Origin: Streptomyces panaciradicis
Lineage (GTDB): Bacteria > Actinomycetota > Actinomycetes > Streptomycetales > Streptomycetaceae
Length of the DNA stretch: 64,000 nt
Assembly: GCF_023516615.1 (NCBI RefSeq)
Contig: NZ_JAMGBF010000029.1
Span: forward strand, 62,001-126,000
Reading direction: 5' to 3'
Positions 1 through 9,723 of the stretch are shown in pieces. A model generated the notes under the pieces. The model saw nothing but the letters and a program-made list of their open reading frames with translations. It made no database searches and had not been told where the DNA came from. A program made the translations under genes and the position numbers. Every line of letters begins with the position of its first letter. Position 1 is the first letter of the stretch.

Positions 1-1316
1 AAGCGGGCCTGCCGTCGTGGCAGCACGCCCTGGACGACCTCGCCGTCGCCTGCCGGCTGCTCGCCGCCTTCGACTGCACCCTGCCGTTCAAACTGGCCGT
101 CGCCGCCTTCATCCGGGAACGCTTCGGCACACAGACCCCGGTGCCCTTCGACCGGTTCTACGCCGAGCTCGTACGGGACGGCCACGAGGCGATGCGGCTG
201 CACCCCGCCGCGGTCGCCTTCGACATGAGCGGGCCGACCGAAACGCTGGCCGCGAGCCCGATCGCGGAGGTGGGCCGACTCGTCGGCGTGATCGCCGACA
301 TCCGGCACGCGCTGCCCGACCGGGAGCGGATCGAGCGGGTCCTCAAGGCGGCACCGTCCTGGGTGCGCCCGGCGGGCTCGGTCGCCGTGTACGCCCAGCA
401 CCACGGCGGACAGCTGATCGTCAACGCGGTGAACTCCGGCTTCGGCAGAGGCCGGGCGCATGTGCGCCGGCTGCTGCGCCAGGTCACGGACGATCCGCTC
501 CCGGTCGACACGGCGTATCCGGGCGCGCCGACGCACGAGGGCGAGCACCCGTCCGAGCCGACGTACGCGGAGTTCCCCCAGACCCTCGGCACCTCGCTCA
601 ACCAGCGCGAACTCACCCTCCCCGACCGGCTCGACTACCCGCCGGCCGCGCGGCTGACGGTCGGCGTGGACGGCGACGGGCTCCCCGCCCTGTTCGACGA
701 CGGAGCGGTCGTGCGGCCCGTCCACGGCGGACTGTCCTACGAGCGGCAACTGCCCGCAGTCATGGCGCTGTTGATCGAGGCCTTCGGCGAGAACCCCATT
801 CTGCTGCGCCCCGACCAGCCGCTGCGGCACGACGCCGGAGCCGGCCGCGGAGCGGGCCGCGTCCTGCACGCGCCCCGGCTGACCATCGGACGCGTGGTGC
901 TGCGCCGGGCCACCTGGGTGGCCCAGGCCGGCACGCTGCCGCATCGCCCGGCCGGTCAGTCCGACGCGGACTTCCTGCTCGCGATGACGGCCTGGCTGGC
1001 CGAACACGGCATCCCGCCCCGGTTCTTCGTGTCCGTGCTCCGGCCACGCGCCATCGCCGCCGGCGCGCTCGCGGGCGACCGCACCCGCAAACCGCTGTAC
1101 GTCGACATCGGCTCACCACCTCTCGTACGGGCCTTCGAGCGACTGGCCGGGGACCCCGCCGGCTCGGCGTTGTTCTACGAGGTCGCCCCGGAGCCGGAGA
1201 CCGCGATCGTCGACCACCAGGGCGTGCCGAGAGTGACCGAGTACGTGATCGAGCTCGACTGCCGGGCAGCGCTCGACCGCCGGGACGCGCCCGACTCTCA
1301 GGGAGAAGAGAAATGA
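1..1316 (+). CDS. LanB-type lantibiotic dehydratase, glutamylation part (5' truncated by window edge)
   Basis: The open frame is already in progress at the first complete codon (base 3) and stops at TGA 1314-1316, so about 437 C-terminal residues are visible. Sequence around PPRFFVSVLRPR and the preceding FGENPILLRPDQPL resembles the N-terminal dehydratase domain of LanB/TbtB proteins, which transfers glutamate from Glu-tRNA to Ser or Thr of a precursor peptide. The elimination domain is not fused; it is encoded by the next gene, which overlaps by ATGA. This split arrangement is known from thiopeptide, goadsporin and some actinobacterial lanthipeptide systems. A PEARL-type aminoacyl ligase cannot be excluded because the N-terminus is missing. 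Confidence 0.75.
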   Translation, partial: AGLPSWQHALDDLAVACRLLAAFDCTLPFKLAVAAFIRERFGTQTPVPFDRFYAELVRDGHEAMRLHPAAVAFDMSGPTETLAASPIAEVGRLVGVIADIRHALPDRERIERVLKAAPSWVRPAGSVAVYAQHHGGQLIVNAVNSGFGRGRAHVRRLLRQVTDDPLPVDTAYPGAPTHEGEHPSEPTYAEFPQTLGTSLNQRELTLPDRLDYPPAARLTVGVDGDGLPALFDDGAVVRPVHGGLSYERQLPAVMALLIEAFGENPILLRPDQPLRHDAGAGRGAGRVLHAPRLTIGRVVLRRATWVAQAGTLPHRPAGQSDADFLLAMTAWLAEHGIPPRFFVSVLRPRAIAAGALAGDRTRKPLYVDIGSPPLVRAFERLAGDPAGSALFYEVAPEPETAIVDHQGVPRVTEYVIELDCRAALDRRDAPDSQGEEK

Positions 1317-2419
1317 CGGAGCCCTCGTGGCGCAGCGTGAACGTCTTCCATCACGACAGCGACCGCACCGGTCTGCTGCTCGACGCCGTCCGCCCGTTCC
1401 TCATCACCGTGGCCCCCGCGGTGTCCGGGGCGTACTTCCAGCCGCACTGGCGGCGCGGCCCGCACGTCCGCATCCCCGTCCAGGCGACTGCCGAGGCCTT
1501 CGACGACGTCGTCCGGCCGGCCGCCGCCGATGTGCTGGGGGAGTACCTGCGGGCGCATCCGTCCACCGTGGCCCTCGACGAGCGCCTTGCCCACGCCCAG
1601 CACGTGCGGCTCGCCGAACAGGAGCGCGAACGAGGGCTGTTGACTCCGTGGGCGCCCAACAACACCGTCGAGATCGAGCCGCACGACCGTCGGCTGCACG
1701 TGCTCGGCGGACCGGCCGCGGCGGACCTGCTGACCGGCTACTACGTCGACACCAACGACATCGTGTTCGACATCCTCGACTGGGCCCGGGGCGGCGGCTC
1801 GAAGATGGCCCTCGCGGTCGACCTGTTCATCGCGGCCGCGCACCGGTTCCTGCCGCCGGTCACCTACGGCTACCTGTCGTTCCGCGGCCACGCCGACGCG
1901 TTCCTGGCGAAAACGCCCGACGGCCTGCGTGAACGGTTCGACCGGACCTACGAGGCCAACGCGGACCACTTCCAGCGGAGGGTCGTCGAGATCACCGCGG
2001 CCGACGACCACCACGACGTGATCCGGTTCGGCGCCCTCCTCGACACGCTGCTCGACTACCGCAACCAGGCCAACGTGCTCCTCACGTCCGGTGAACTGAC
2101 GCTCAACACCGACCCCAACGGCGACCCGGAGGCGTGGGGGGCGAGCTGGAGCGCGTGGTCGGACCGCAGCCCCTTCCACCGGGTGCTCGGCGGCCATCGG
2201 GCGGCAGCCGACCAACTCGGCGACTGGAACACCTTCCAGCAGTACCGGATCGTCCTCAACTGGCTCTATCTCAACATGTACCGGCTGGGCATCGGCGAGC
2301 TGGAACGCAACCTCATCTGCCATGTCGTCTCCCGTGCCGTCGAGGACGTGCACGGGGTGAGCGCGATGGACCGGATCCAGGACCTGATCGGCTTCGTCGA
2401 CAACGGCGGTCGTCTGTAG
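1313..2419 (+). CDS. Lantibiotic dehydratase elimination-domain protein (SpaB_C / thiopeptide-type)
   Basis: The protein has 368 residues and begins with the ATG at 1313, which overlaps the LanB stop (ATGA) and implies translational coupling. The N-terminus (WRSVNVFHH, then QPHWRRGPHVRI) matches the stand-alone SpaB_C or 'thiopeptide-type bacteriocin biosynthesis' domain. In characterised pathways this domain removes glutamate from glutamylated Ser/Thr to give dehydroalanine or dehydrobutyrine. The partner should be the LanB fragment directly upstream. Length is usual for the stand-alone form. Fifteen bases separate it from the ABC ATPase gene, so it probably belongs to the same transcript. 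Confidence 0.75.
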   Translation: MTEPSWRSVNVFHHDSDRTGLLLDAVRPFLITVAPAVSGAYFQPHWRRGPHVRIPVQATAEAFDDVVRPAAADVLGEYLRAHPSTVALDERLAHAQHVRLAEQERERGLLTPWAPNNTVEIEPHDRRLHVLGGPAAADLLTGYYVDTNDIVFDILDWARGGGSKMALAVDLFIAAAHRFLPPVTYGYLSFRGHADAFLAKTPDGLRERFDRTYEANADHFQRRVVEITAADDHHDVIRFGALLDTLLDYRNQANVLLTSGELTLNTDPNGDPEAWGASWSAWSDRSPFHRVLGGHRAAADQLGDWNTFQQYRIVLNWLYLNMYRLGIGELERNLICHVVSRAVEDVHGVSAMDRIQDLIGFVDNGGRL

Positions 2420-2433
2420 AACGGAGACAACGC

Positions 2434-3426
2434 ATGACTGACGCCGTCACCGTCAGCGAACTCGTCAAGCGCTACCACCCGCACGCACCGGCCGCCGTGG
2501 ACGGCCTGAGCTTCACGGTCGAGCGGGGCGAGGTCTTCGGCCTGCTCGGCCCGAACGGGGCGGGCAAGTCCACCACCGTCAGTGTGCTGACCACGCGGAT
2601 GCTGCCGACCTCGGGCCGCTGCCTGCTCTTCGGTACGGATGTGGTGGCCCAGCCCGCCAGGGCCAGGCGCCTGCTGGCGGTCGTACCGCAACGCCAGAAC
2701 CTGGACCGCTCCCTGGACGTACGCCAGAACCTGCTCTTCCACGCCCGCTACCACGGCATCGCCCGGGACGAACGGACCGCCCGAGCCGCGGAGTTGCTCG
2801 ACCTGATGGGGCTCACCGATCAGGCCGGGCGGCGCGTCGAGCGGCTCTCCGGCGGACAGGCACAGCGGGTGGTCATCGCCCGCGCCCTGATGCACGCGCC
2901 CCAGGTGCTGTTCCTGGACGAGCCGTCGACCGGCCTCGACCCGCAGTCGCGGCTGTTCCTCCACGCACGCATCCGCGACCTGCGCGACCGCGGCGTCACC
3001 GTCGTGCTCACCACCCACGACATGGAGGAGGCCGCGACCCTCTCCGACCGCGTCGGCATCGTCGACCACGGCAGGCTCCTCGCGCTGGACACCCCGAGCG
3101 CGTTGACCGAGGCGCTGCCAGGAGGCACCACGATCACCGCGCAGGTGCGCTGCGCGGAGGGCACAGCGGCCGACAAGATCGTCACCGCGCTGACGGAGCT
3201 GCCCGGAGCCTGCGCCGTCGAACACGACCCCGCGCCCGGCGGCACCGGGCCCGGAGCCGACCCCGCTCAGTCCTTCCGGGTGCGCACCGACACGGACCCG
3301 TCGGCCCTGCTGCCGGAGGTGCTGCGCACCCTCCTGGACCAGGGGGCGGAGCCGGTCGGCCTGTCGATGGTCCGGCCCAGCCTCCAGGACGTCTTCATCA
3401 GCCTGACCGGAAGGGAACTGCGGTGA
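2434..3426 (+). CDS. ABC transporter ATP-binding protein (DrrA-like)
   Basis: The protein has 330 residues, starting at ATG 2434 after GGAG. Walker A is GPNGAGKST (about residues 39-47), the signature is LSGGQAQR, and Walker B is VLFLDEP followed by the H-loop TTHDMEEA. The C-terminal extension of about 100 residues is typical of DrrA-type drug-export ATPases. It overlaps the permease gene by GTGA. Following the LanB-type genes, it most likely powers export of, or self-resistance to, the modified peptide; that role is inferred from position. Confidence 0.92.
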   Translation: MTDAVTVSELVKRYHPHAPAAVDGLSFTVERGEVFGLLGPNGAGKSTTVSVLTTRMLPTSGRCLLFGTDVVAQPARARRLLAVVPQRQNLDRSLDVRQNLLFHARYHGIARDERTARAAELLDLMGLTDQAGRRVERLSGGQAQRVVIARALMHAPQVLFLDEPSTGLDPQSRLFLHARIRDLRDRGVTVVLTTHDMEEAATLSDRVGIVDHGRLLALDTPSALTEALPGGTTITAQVRCAEGTAADKIVTALTELPGACAVEHDPAPGGTGPGADPAQSFRVRTDTDPSALLPEVLRTLLDQGAEPVGLSMVRPSLQDVFISLTGRELR

Positions 3427-4286
3427 CCACCCCGACGACCACCCTGAACGAACCAGCCGGTCCGGAAACGAGTTCCGACACCGCCGCCCCGGGCAGGTGG
3501 CAGCACGTCGGTCCCACCACGCGGACCTTCCTCGCGGTGCTGTGGCGCGACGTGTTCACCACCGCCCGACGGCCCGCCTCGTTCCTCGTCCAGGTGATCG
3601 TCCAGCCACTGCTGCTGTTCTTCGTCTTCGGCAAGGTGCTCGGCGAGGCCGGTTACACCCACGGTGACTTCGGCGCGACGTTGCTGCCCGGCGTCATGGC
3701 GTTCAACGCGCTGCTCGTCTCCCTGCAGAACACCGCTATGCCGCTGATCATGGACTTCTCGTGGTCCGGTGAGATCGAGGACCGGTTGCTCGCCCCGCTG
3801 CCGGGGCCGCTCGTCGCCGTGGCCAAGCTGGTGTTCGGCACGCTGTGCGGCCTGTTCGCCGGGCTGGTCATGGCACCGCTGGGGTTCCTCGTGCTCGGCA
3901 CCACGGGCTGGCCGCTCACCGCCTGGCCCGGCGTGCTGCTCATCCTGCTGCTCGGCTCGGCGACCGGCGCCGGCATCGGACTGACGCTCGGCACGGTCGT
4001 CTCGCCGGAACGCATCAGCGTCACATTCTCCCTGGTCCTGGCCCCGCTGACGTTCACCGGTTCCGTCCAGTACCCGTGGTCCTCCCTCGGCCACCTCAAG
4101 TGGTTCCAGGTGGTCTCCGCGATCAATCCGCTGACCTACGTCAGCGAGGGCCTGCGAGCCGCGACCCTGCCGAACCTCCGGTGCATTCCCCTGTGGACGG
4201 ACACCCTGGTGCTGCTGCTCGCCCTGGCGCTCGCCGCGGCGGTGGGCATCAAGGGCTTCATGTCCCGGGCGCTCGGACGGCGTTAG
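3423..4286 (+). CDS. ABC-2 type transporter permease (DrrB-like)
   Basis: The protein has 287 residues. GTG at 3423 overlaps the ATPase stop by four bases. About 35 polar residues precede VLWRDVFTTARRP and six hydrophobic segments, the layout of ABC2_membrane/DrrB permeases. The segment FTGSVQYPWSSL before the last membrane helix is the usual extracellular loop. It pairs with the preceding ATPase. It is convergent with the SDR gene, 33 bases away. Confidence 0.9.
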   Translation: MTTPTTTLNEPAGPETSSDTAAPGRWQHVGPTTRTFLAVLWRDVFTTARRPASFLVQVIVQPLLLFFVFGKVLGEAGYTHGDFGATLLPGVMAFNALLVSLQNTAMPLIMDFSWSGEIEDRLLAPLPGPLVAVAKLVFGTLCGLFAGLVMAPLGFLVLGTTGWPLTAWPGVLLILLLGSATGAGIGLTLGTVVSPERISVTFSLVLAPLTFTGSVQYPWSSLGHLKWFQVVSAINPLTYVSEGLRAATLPNLRCIPLWTDTLVLLLALALAAAVGIKGFMSRALGRR

Positions 4287-4319
4287 GGGCCTCCTCGAAA
4301 GGCCCTGGGGAGCTGTACG

Positions 4320-5018
4320 TCAGCCGGCCTGCCCCGTCGGCCGCACCGTGATGTGGTTGATGTCCACGCCCGCGGGCTGGTTGACGGCGAACACGATGGT
4401 GTCCGCGATCTGCTCGGCGGTCATGGTGGCGGCTGCCTCGGGGGTGCCGCCGCGGGCGTGCCAGAAGGGCGTGTCCACGACGCCGGGGGCGACCACGGTG
4501 ACGCCGACGCCGTCCTGGCCGACCAGGAGGCGGGTGTTCTCGGCGAGGGCGTGGGCGGCCCACTTGGTGACGGAGTAGAGGTTGCCGGGGGTGTGGCGGA
4601 CGCCGGCGACCGAGCCGATGATCACGATACGGCCCTTGGAGGACCGCAGGTGGGGCAGGCTCTGCTGGATCAGGAGGGCGGGGCCCAGGACGTTGGTGAG
4701 GATCATGGCCCGCATGTCCTCAGGGGCGTGGGTCTCCAGGTTGCCGGGCAGGGAGAAGCCGGCGTTGGCGATGACGTTGTCCAGCCGGCCCCAGGTGTCC
4801 AGCACGTGGCTGACGGCGGTGGCGACGTCTTGTGCTTCGCCGGCGTCGCCGGTGATCGTCAGCAGCCGCTCGCCCGCCCCCGCGGTACTGGCGAAGGCGG
4901 CCAGCTTGCTCTCGTCGCGTCCGGTGACGGCCACGCGGTGGCCCTGCTTGAGCAGGGCGCGGGCGGTGGCGGCGCCGATTCCGGTCGAGCCACCAGTGAT
5001 CAGCGTGACGGGTTCCAT
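4320..5018 (-). CDS. Short-chain dehydrogenase/reductase
   Basis: The protein has 232 residues and a classical SDR fold. The nucleotide-binding motif TGGSTGIG lies near the N-terminus, NAG sits in the NVIANAGF segment, and the catalytic pair is YSVTK after the serine in VIIGSVAG. It probably uses NADP(H), since the GR following beta-2 (VTGRDES) carries an arginine. The substrate is unknown. It is on the strand opposite the LanB/ABC genes, so membership in the peptide cluster is uncertain. Confidence 0.88.
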   Translation of the reverse strand: MEPVTLITGGSTGIGAATARALLKQGHRVAVTGRDESKLAAFASTAGAGERLLTITGDAGEAQDVATAVSHVLDTWGRLDNVIANAGFSLPGNLETHAPEDMRAMILTNVLGPALLIQQSLPHLRSSKGRIVIIGSVAGVRHTPGNLYSVTKWAAHALAENTRLLVGQDGVGVTVVAPGVVDTPFWHARGGTPEAAATMTAEQIADTIVFAVNQPAGVDINHITVRPTGQAG

Positions 5019-5146
5019 GGGACGGCCTCCTCGGCGGCAGGGGCATCAGGGCAAAGCGCCTGCACTCTACCCAGCGATCTTCGACGCTCGCTCCTGCCTT
5101 TTTTCCGGCACACCAACCGCTACCGCGCCGGCCACCGTCCGTCCCG

Positions 5147-7828
5147 TCAGGTGCCCGCCAGCACCCCCCGTTCGTACGCGGCGATGAGGTCCAGTCTGGA
5201 ACGGCAGCCCGTTTTCGCGAACAGCCGGGTGAGATGGCGCTCCACGCTCTTCTCGCTGAACCGGATGACGGCCGCGATCTGCCGGTTGGTCATGCCCTGC
5301 CGGATCAACTGGATGATGCGTGTCTCGACCTCGGTGCTGGAGCGCGAGTTCGTCGTGCGTCGCGGCAGGGTCACGCCGCGCGCGCGGGCCAGCGACTTGG
5401 CGAACCTGCGCAGCCGGGTGTCGCCGAGCTGTTCGGCGATCTCGTCGGCCGCGCCGAGCCAGGGGCGTGCGTCGTCCGCCGCGCGTGCGGCGATCAGGTA
5501 CGCGGTCGCGAGCTCGGTCCGGTAGCCCTTCGTCCTCAGCGCGGCGGCGGCCGCCCGGGCGACCGGGAACGAGTTGTGGGCCACCGCGGTCACCAGGAGT
5601 TCGACAGGGCTCGGCTCGCGGGCGGGGGAGGGGGAGCTGCACGCCTTGGCCGCCTCTTGGATCTCCGCCAGGTCGTCGCCGGTACCGCAGGTCGATGCCA
5701 GGAACGCCCGCCGGATGATCAACAGGTGCAGGCCCGCCGTGTCACCTGCCTCCGCGTCTCGTACGGCGGCCGCGCAGGCGCGCCGGCCGAACGCGAGCGT
5801 GGCCTCGGCCTGGCCCCTGCACGCCAGCAGGCCCATCTCGACCCAGCTGCGGAGTGTGGGGAACGCGCTGCGCCCGTCGGGTTCGCCCAACCACCTCTCG
5901 GCGAGATCCAGTTCGTCCCGGCACATGCACATCTCGGCGGCGAGCAGCCGTGCCAGTTCGCGGACGGGGGTCGCCGCCGGGTAGGTGGCCGTCAACGTGC
6001 GTGCGGCGGACAGCGCGTCGTCCCACTGGCCGCGCCGGTAGCCGTCGACGATCCGGCGGCACAGGGCGAGGGGGCCGTGCCGGGGCGCGCCGTACGCTGG
6101 GCCGAGGGCCGACTCGAACATCCCGATCGGATCGAACCAGCCGTCTCCCGGCAGGGGTTGCCGTGCCACGGGCGGATCGCAGGAGGCGCCCAGGGGGGCC
6201 AGGGCGGCCGCGAGCTCCGTGGTGCGGAAGGGCTCGTTCGCGCCGAACCAGCGGCCGACGATCAGCGCCGCCGCTCCGGCTGCCTCGGGTGGCCCGGTCG
6301 GTGCGTCAGCGATTCCCGCGAGTGACGGGATGCCGGTGTGCAGAGCCGCCAGACAGGCGGCGGCGGTGAGCTCGCCGGAATCCTGGACGTTCGTCGAGTG
6401 TCGGGCCGTCCCGCCGTAGGCTCCGCTCGCTTCCGCGACCACCTCGCCCAGCCAGTCGTACCGGCCGATCCGCGTCAACTCCCGCATCAGGCCCGTGAGC
6501 AGGCGTGCGTGGTCCGTGGGGGAGCAGTGCGTGAGCGCGGCTCGCCTCCATCGCGCGGCCAGTGTCGGGTTCACGGGCTGGACCCTGTGGGCCGCGTGTT
6601 CCAGCAGCGCCGCCGCGTCGAGGCCTCCGACATCGTTGCCGACGCCCGTGGCGCCGTCCAGGGAGCCTCCCGCGAGGTGGTCGGCCAGTGGAAGCAGGGC
6701 GTGGGCGGGCCCCCGGCCACGGGCCACGAGATGCCGGGCGAAGGCCAGGTGCAGGGCGCACAGTTCGTCTCTGCCGACCGCGGCGACCGCCGCCGCGCCG
6801 AGTGCTGGTGAGGCGAGGGTGAGGCCGCCGTCAGGGGCGCAACGCAGGGCGCCGAGGGCGGTGAGCTCGTCGATCGCGCGTCCGCACGCGTCCAGCTCAG
6901 CCGCGACGGCGTCGGCGAAGACGACGAGGTCATCCATGCCGAACCACTCGGAGTCCGCGATCAGCGCGAGCAGTCGGAGGCCGAACGGATGGGTCCGCGC
7001 GATCCGCTGGACGAGCCAATGGCCGGCCGGGAGCGCGATCGGGGCGTCCGGATCGGCCAGGCACAGAGCGCCGCCGACGTGGGTCAGCCGTCCCTGGCCG
7101 AGGAGCAGGTCGCACAGGGCCAGTACCGCGCCCGGATTCCCGGCCAGGGATCCGAGCGCGGCCTGCAGCGCCGGTGTGACGGCCTGGTCGGGTTGCTGGC
7201 GGGCCGTGACGGCGATCAGTTCACGGACGTACTCGTCCTTCAGCGGCCCGAGTTCGACGACATGGCCGGCCGCTTCGCCGTAGGCGGTCAGTTCGAGCGC
7301 GACGGTCTCGTCGTCGCACGCGACGATCACGGTGCAACCGGCCCGCAGGGCGGCGCACGCCGTCGCGACGACCGTGGCCGGGACCGCGTCGACGTCGTCG
7401 AGCAGCACGACCGCCGTGACCGTGCCGCGGAAGCTCTCGAACAGCCGCTGGAACTGGTGGAGCAGCCGGGCGCGGGTAACGGGCGACTCGTAGACCGCCG
7501 GTGTGCACAGCTGGTTGACCGCGGCCAGCGCGGTCGCGAGCCGGGAACCGCCGAGGTCCGTGAACCCCGCGCGAAGAGACCTCAGGACGGCCTGCACTCC
7601 GAACAGATCCCAGGTTTCGTCCCCTGACGCCGGCGAGGACGAAGTCAGTTCGACGGTGAGGGCCCTGATGCCGCGGTCCCGGCACTCGGACGCCACTTCC
7701 TCGAGCAGCGCGGTCTTGCCCGCGCCCCGAGGTCCGCGTACGACGACCGGGACCGGCTTGCCCAAGTGGACGCCGACGGCCGTGAGTTCCTGGTGTCTGC
7801 CGACCAGTCCGACGCGCTCCCGAGACAA
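5147..7828 (-). CDS. Large ATPase-type LuxR family transcriptional regulator
   Basis: The protein has 893 residues. The start is TTG 7828, supported by an AGGAGG site five bases upstream. An N-terminal AAA-type domain has an intact Walker A (GPRGAGKT, about residues 34-41) and Walker B (VVLLDDVD). A long helical middle region is followed by a C-terminal helix-turn-helix (IIQLIRQGMTNRQIAAV). The last 40 residues (RHLTRLFAKTG.RSRLDL) closely resemble the end of the regulator at 13.7-16.5 kb, suggesting paralogues. It is divergent from the ABC/two-component operon at 8069 across 240 bp, so it may control that operon as well as the LanB genes. Confidence 0.88.
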   Translation of the reverse strand: MSRERVGLVGRHQELTAVGVHLGKPVPVVVRGPRGAGKTALLEEVASECRDRGIRALTVELTSSSPASGDETWDLFGVQAVLRSLRAGFTDLGGSRLATALAAVNQLCTPAVYESPVTRARLLHQFQRLFESFRGTVTAVVLLDDVDAVPATVVATACAALRAGCTVIVACDDETVALELTAYGEAAGHVVELGPLKDEYVRELIAVTARQQPDQAVTPALQAALGSLAGNPGAVLALCDLLLGQGRLTHVGGALCLADPDAPIALPAGHWLVQRIARTHPFGLRLLALIADSEWFGMDDLVVFADAVAAELDACGRAIDELTALGALRCAPDGGLTLASPALGAAAVAAVGRDELCALHLAFARHLVARGRGPAHALLPLADHLAGGSLDGATGVGNDVGGLDAAALLEHAAHRVQPVNPTLAARWRRAALTHCSPTDHARLLTGLMRELTRIGRYDWLGEVVAEASGAYGGTARHSTNVQDSGELTAAACLAALHTGIPSLAGIADAPTGPPEAAGAAALIVGRWFGANEPFRTTELAAALAPLGASCDPPVARQPLPGDGWFDPIGMFESALGPAYGAPRHGPLALCRRIVDGYRRGQWDDALSAARTLTATYPAATPVRELARLLAAEMCMCRDELDLAERWLGEPDGRSAFPTLRSWVEMGLLACRGQAEATLAFGRRACAAAVRDAEAGDTAGLHLLIIRRAFLASTCGTGDDLAEIQEAAKACSSPSPAREPSPVELLVTAVAHNSFPVARAAAAALRTKGYRTELATAYLIAARAADDARPWLGAADEIAEQLGDTRLRRFAKSLARARGVTLPRRTTNSRSSTEVETRIIQLIRQGMTNRQIAAVIRFSEKSVERHLTRLFAKTGCRSRLDLIAAYERGVLAGT

Positions 7829-8068
7829 CGTTCCTCCTCATCGCGAGAACAACTCCACCGAACCTTCACGGTGTTGGGTCTCCCTCCACATGAGGGCAGG
7901 GCCGGGCGCCTCGTTCCTTCGAACGCACGGCCGTACGGCAAAAATCTGTCAATGACCTGTACGCCGTGCCTAGGGGGCCGCGCCCGGTCGGCGCAGGTGC
8001 TGACATTTGTCATCTCGGGCCGATGACGCCACATCACTACCGGTCGGCCGCCGCCCGACGGGAGCCTG

Positions 8069-8980
8069 ATGACCATGGGAACGACACAGGCAGTGCTGAC
8101 GGTCGAAGGACTGCGTCACCGGTACGGCGAGACGGTCGCACTGGACGGTGTGGACCTGCGCGTCGACCCCGGCGAGTGCGTCGCGCTGCTCGGGCCGAAC
8201 GGCGCCGGCAAGTCGACGCTGGTGGCGCTCGCCGTCGGGCTCCTCGTGCCGCAGCACGGGACGGTGCGGATCCTCGGCGGAGATCCGCGCCGCGCGGCGA
8301 CCCGCCGGCGCCTTGGTGTGGCGCAGCAGACGCTCGGGTTCCCCAACACCCTGACCGTGAACGAATTGGTGACCGGCGCCGCCGTACGCGGTGGCAGGCG
8401 GCCCGCGGCGGCCGGTCCGATCCTCGCGGAACTGGGACTGACTGACCTCGCGCCCCGGCGCGTGCCGAAGCTCTCCGGCGGCCAGAAGCAGCGCGTGCAG
8501 CTGGCGATGGCGCTGGTGACCGAGCCGGACCTGCTGATACTCGACGAGCCCACCGTCGGTCTGGACACCATGGCCCGGCGGCACTTCTGGCAGATCCTGG
8601 CGCGCCGCCGAGCGCAGGGCACCGCCGTACTGGTGACCACGCACCTGATCGAGGAGTCGGCCGCGGTGGCCGATCGCGTGGTGGTGCTCGACCGCGGCCG
8701 GATCCTGGCGGACGCGCCCCCGCAGGAGCTGGTGTCACGGTTGCCGGACCGCACGGTGACCGCCAGAACCGGCATGGACCAGGCCGAACTGGAGCGCCTG
8801 CCGGACGTGTTGTCGGTCAGGCACGAGCACGACCTGGTGAAGATCCAGACCCGTTCGCCCGAGGACCTGCTCCGCGTGCTGCTCGACCGGGACCCGGCGC
8901 TGTCCGAACTGCGGGTGCAGGACGCGGGCTTGGAGGAGGCCGTGGTCGCGCTGACCGCCGGTGAGGAGATGGCGGCGTGA
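8069..8980 (+). CDS. ABC transporter ATP-binding protein
   Basis: The protein has 303 residues. Walker A is GPNGAGKST, the signature is LSGGQKQR, and Walker B is LLILDEPTVGLD. The start is ATG 8069 (GGAG four bases upstream); a second in-frame ATG at 8075 has better spacing. It overlaps the permease by GTGA and heads a four-gene operon (ATPase, permease, histidine kinase, response regulator). Such ABC-2 plus DesKR-type units commonly sense and export antibiotics or modulate the membrane. A link to peptide immunity is inferred. Confidence 0.92.
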   Translation: MTMGTTQAVLTVEGLRHRYGETVALDGVDLRVDPGECVALLGPNGAGKSTLVALAVGLLVPQHGTVRILGGDPRRAATRRRLGVAQQTLGFPNTLTVNELVTGAAVRGGRRPAAAGPILAELGLTDLAPRRVPKLSGGQKQRVQLAMALVTEPDLLILDEPTVGLDTMARRHFWQILARRRAQGTAVLVTTHLIEESAAVADRVVVLDRGRILADAPPQELVSRLPDRTVTARTGMDQAELERLPDVLSVRHEHDLVKIQTRSPEDLLRVLLDRDPALSELRVQDAGLEEAVVALTAGEEMAA

Positions 8981-9723
8981 GCGGGATGATGCGTCGCCTC
9001 TTCGGCGTCGAGCTCCGGGACGAACTGCGGGCGATCGTACGGGAACCGACCTCCCTGTTCTTCGGCATTCTCATGCCGGTCGGCCTCTTCGTGCTGTTCA
9101 ACCTGCTGTACGGCAAGGACACCACCCAGGGTCTTTCCGCCGGCACGGCGATGGTGGCCACGTTCGGCACCTACGGAGTGATCACGGTGGCGGCGCTGCA
9201 GCCGGGCATCGGGGTGGCGCAGGACCGCGACCTGGGCTGGCTGCGCATGAAGCGGGTGTCCGCGGTGCCGATCGGCATCAGCCTGACCGCGAAGGCCACG
9301 GCAGCGCTCCTGTACGGGGTGGGCGTGCTCCTGCTCATGGGGGCGGGGGCGGCCGCGTTCGGCACCCTGCACGCCTCGGGGTGGGCGCTGCTGCGGGTGG
9401 CGCTGGTGCTGCTGCTGGGCAGTGTCCCGTTCACGCTGTTCAGCGTCGCCGTCGGGTTCCGGTTCCGCACGGGTGCGGCGATCGCGCTCCTCAACGCGGT
9501 GCTGTTCCCCCTGGCGATGCTGTCCGGCCTGTGGATCCCGATCCAGTTCCTGCCCTCGGTCGTACAGAAGATCGCGAAGTTCCTGCCCACCTATCACCTG
9601 GCCCAGCTCGGACTCGCCCAACTGGGCCACGGCACCACCGTGATCCACGTACTCGCCCTGGTGCTCACGACGGTGGTGGCGGCCGGTGTCGCCGCGATGT
9701 CCTATCGCCATGCGCGGATATGA
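8977..9723 (+). CDS. ABC-2 type transporter permease
   Basis: The protein has 248 residues. GTG 8977 overlaps the ATPase stop. Six hydrophobic segments are visible. The stretch SGLWIPIQFLP near the C-terminus is characteristic of ABC2_membrane_3/YadH-type permeases. Its stop codon overlaps the histidine kinase start (ATGA at 9720), so all four genes of this operon are translationally coupled. It forms the export channel with the upstream ATPase. Confidence 0.9.
   Translation: MSGMMRRLFGVELRDELRAIVREPTSLFFGILMPVGLFVLFNLLYGKDTTQGLSAGTAMVATFGTYGVITVAALQPGIGVAQDRDLGWLRMKRVSAVPIGISLTAKATAALLYGVGVLLLMGAGAAAFGTLHASGWALLRVALVLLLGSVPFTLFSVAVGFRFRTGAAIALLNAVLFPLAMLSGLWIPIQFLPSVVQKIAKFLPTYHLAQLGLAQLGHGTTVIHVLALVLTTVVAAGVAAMSYRHARI

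Noticed and set aside
17..1312. Open frame in a second frame before the elimination-domain gene
   Set aside because: It is Arg/Pro/Ala-rich shadow sequence of the LanB frame; the real start is ATG 1313 with the ATGA overlap.
1298..2353. 351-codon minus-strand frame opposite the elimination-domain gene
   Set aside because: It is a shadow with no motifs; the plus-strand gene is supported by family match and coupling.
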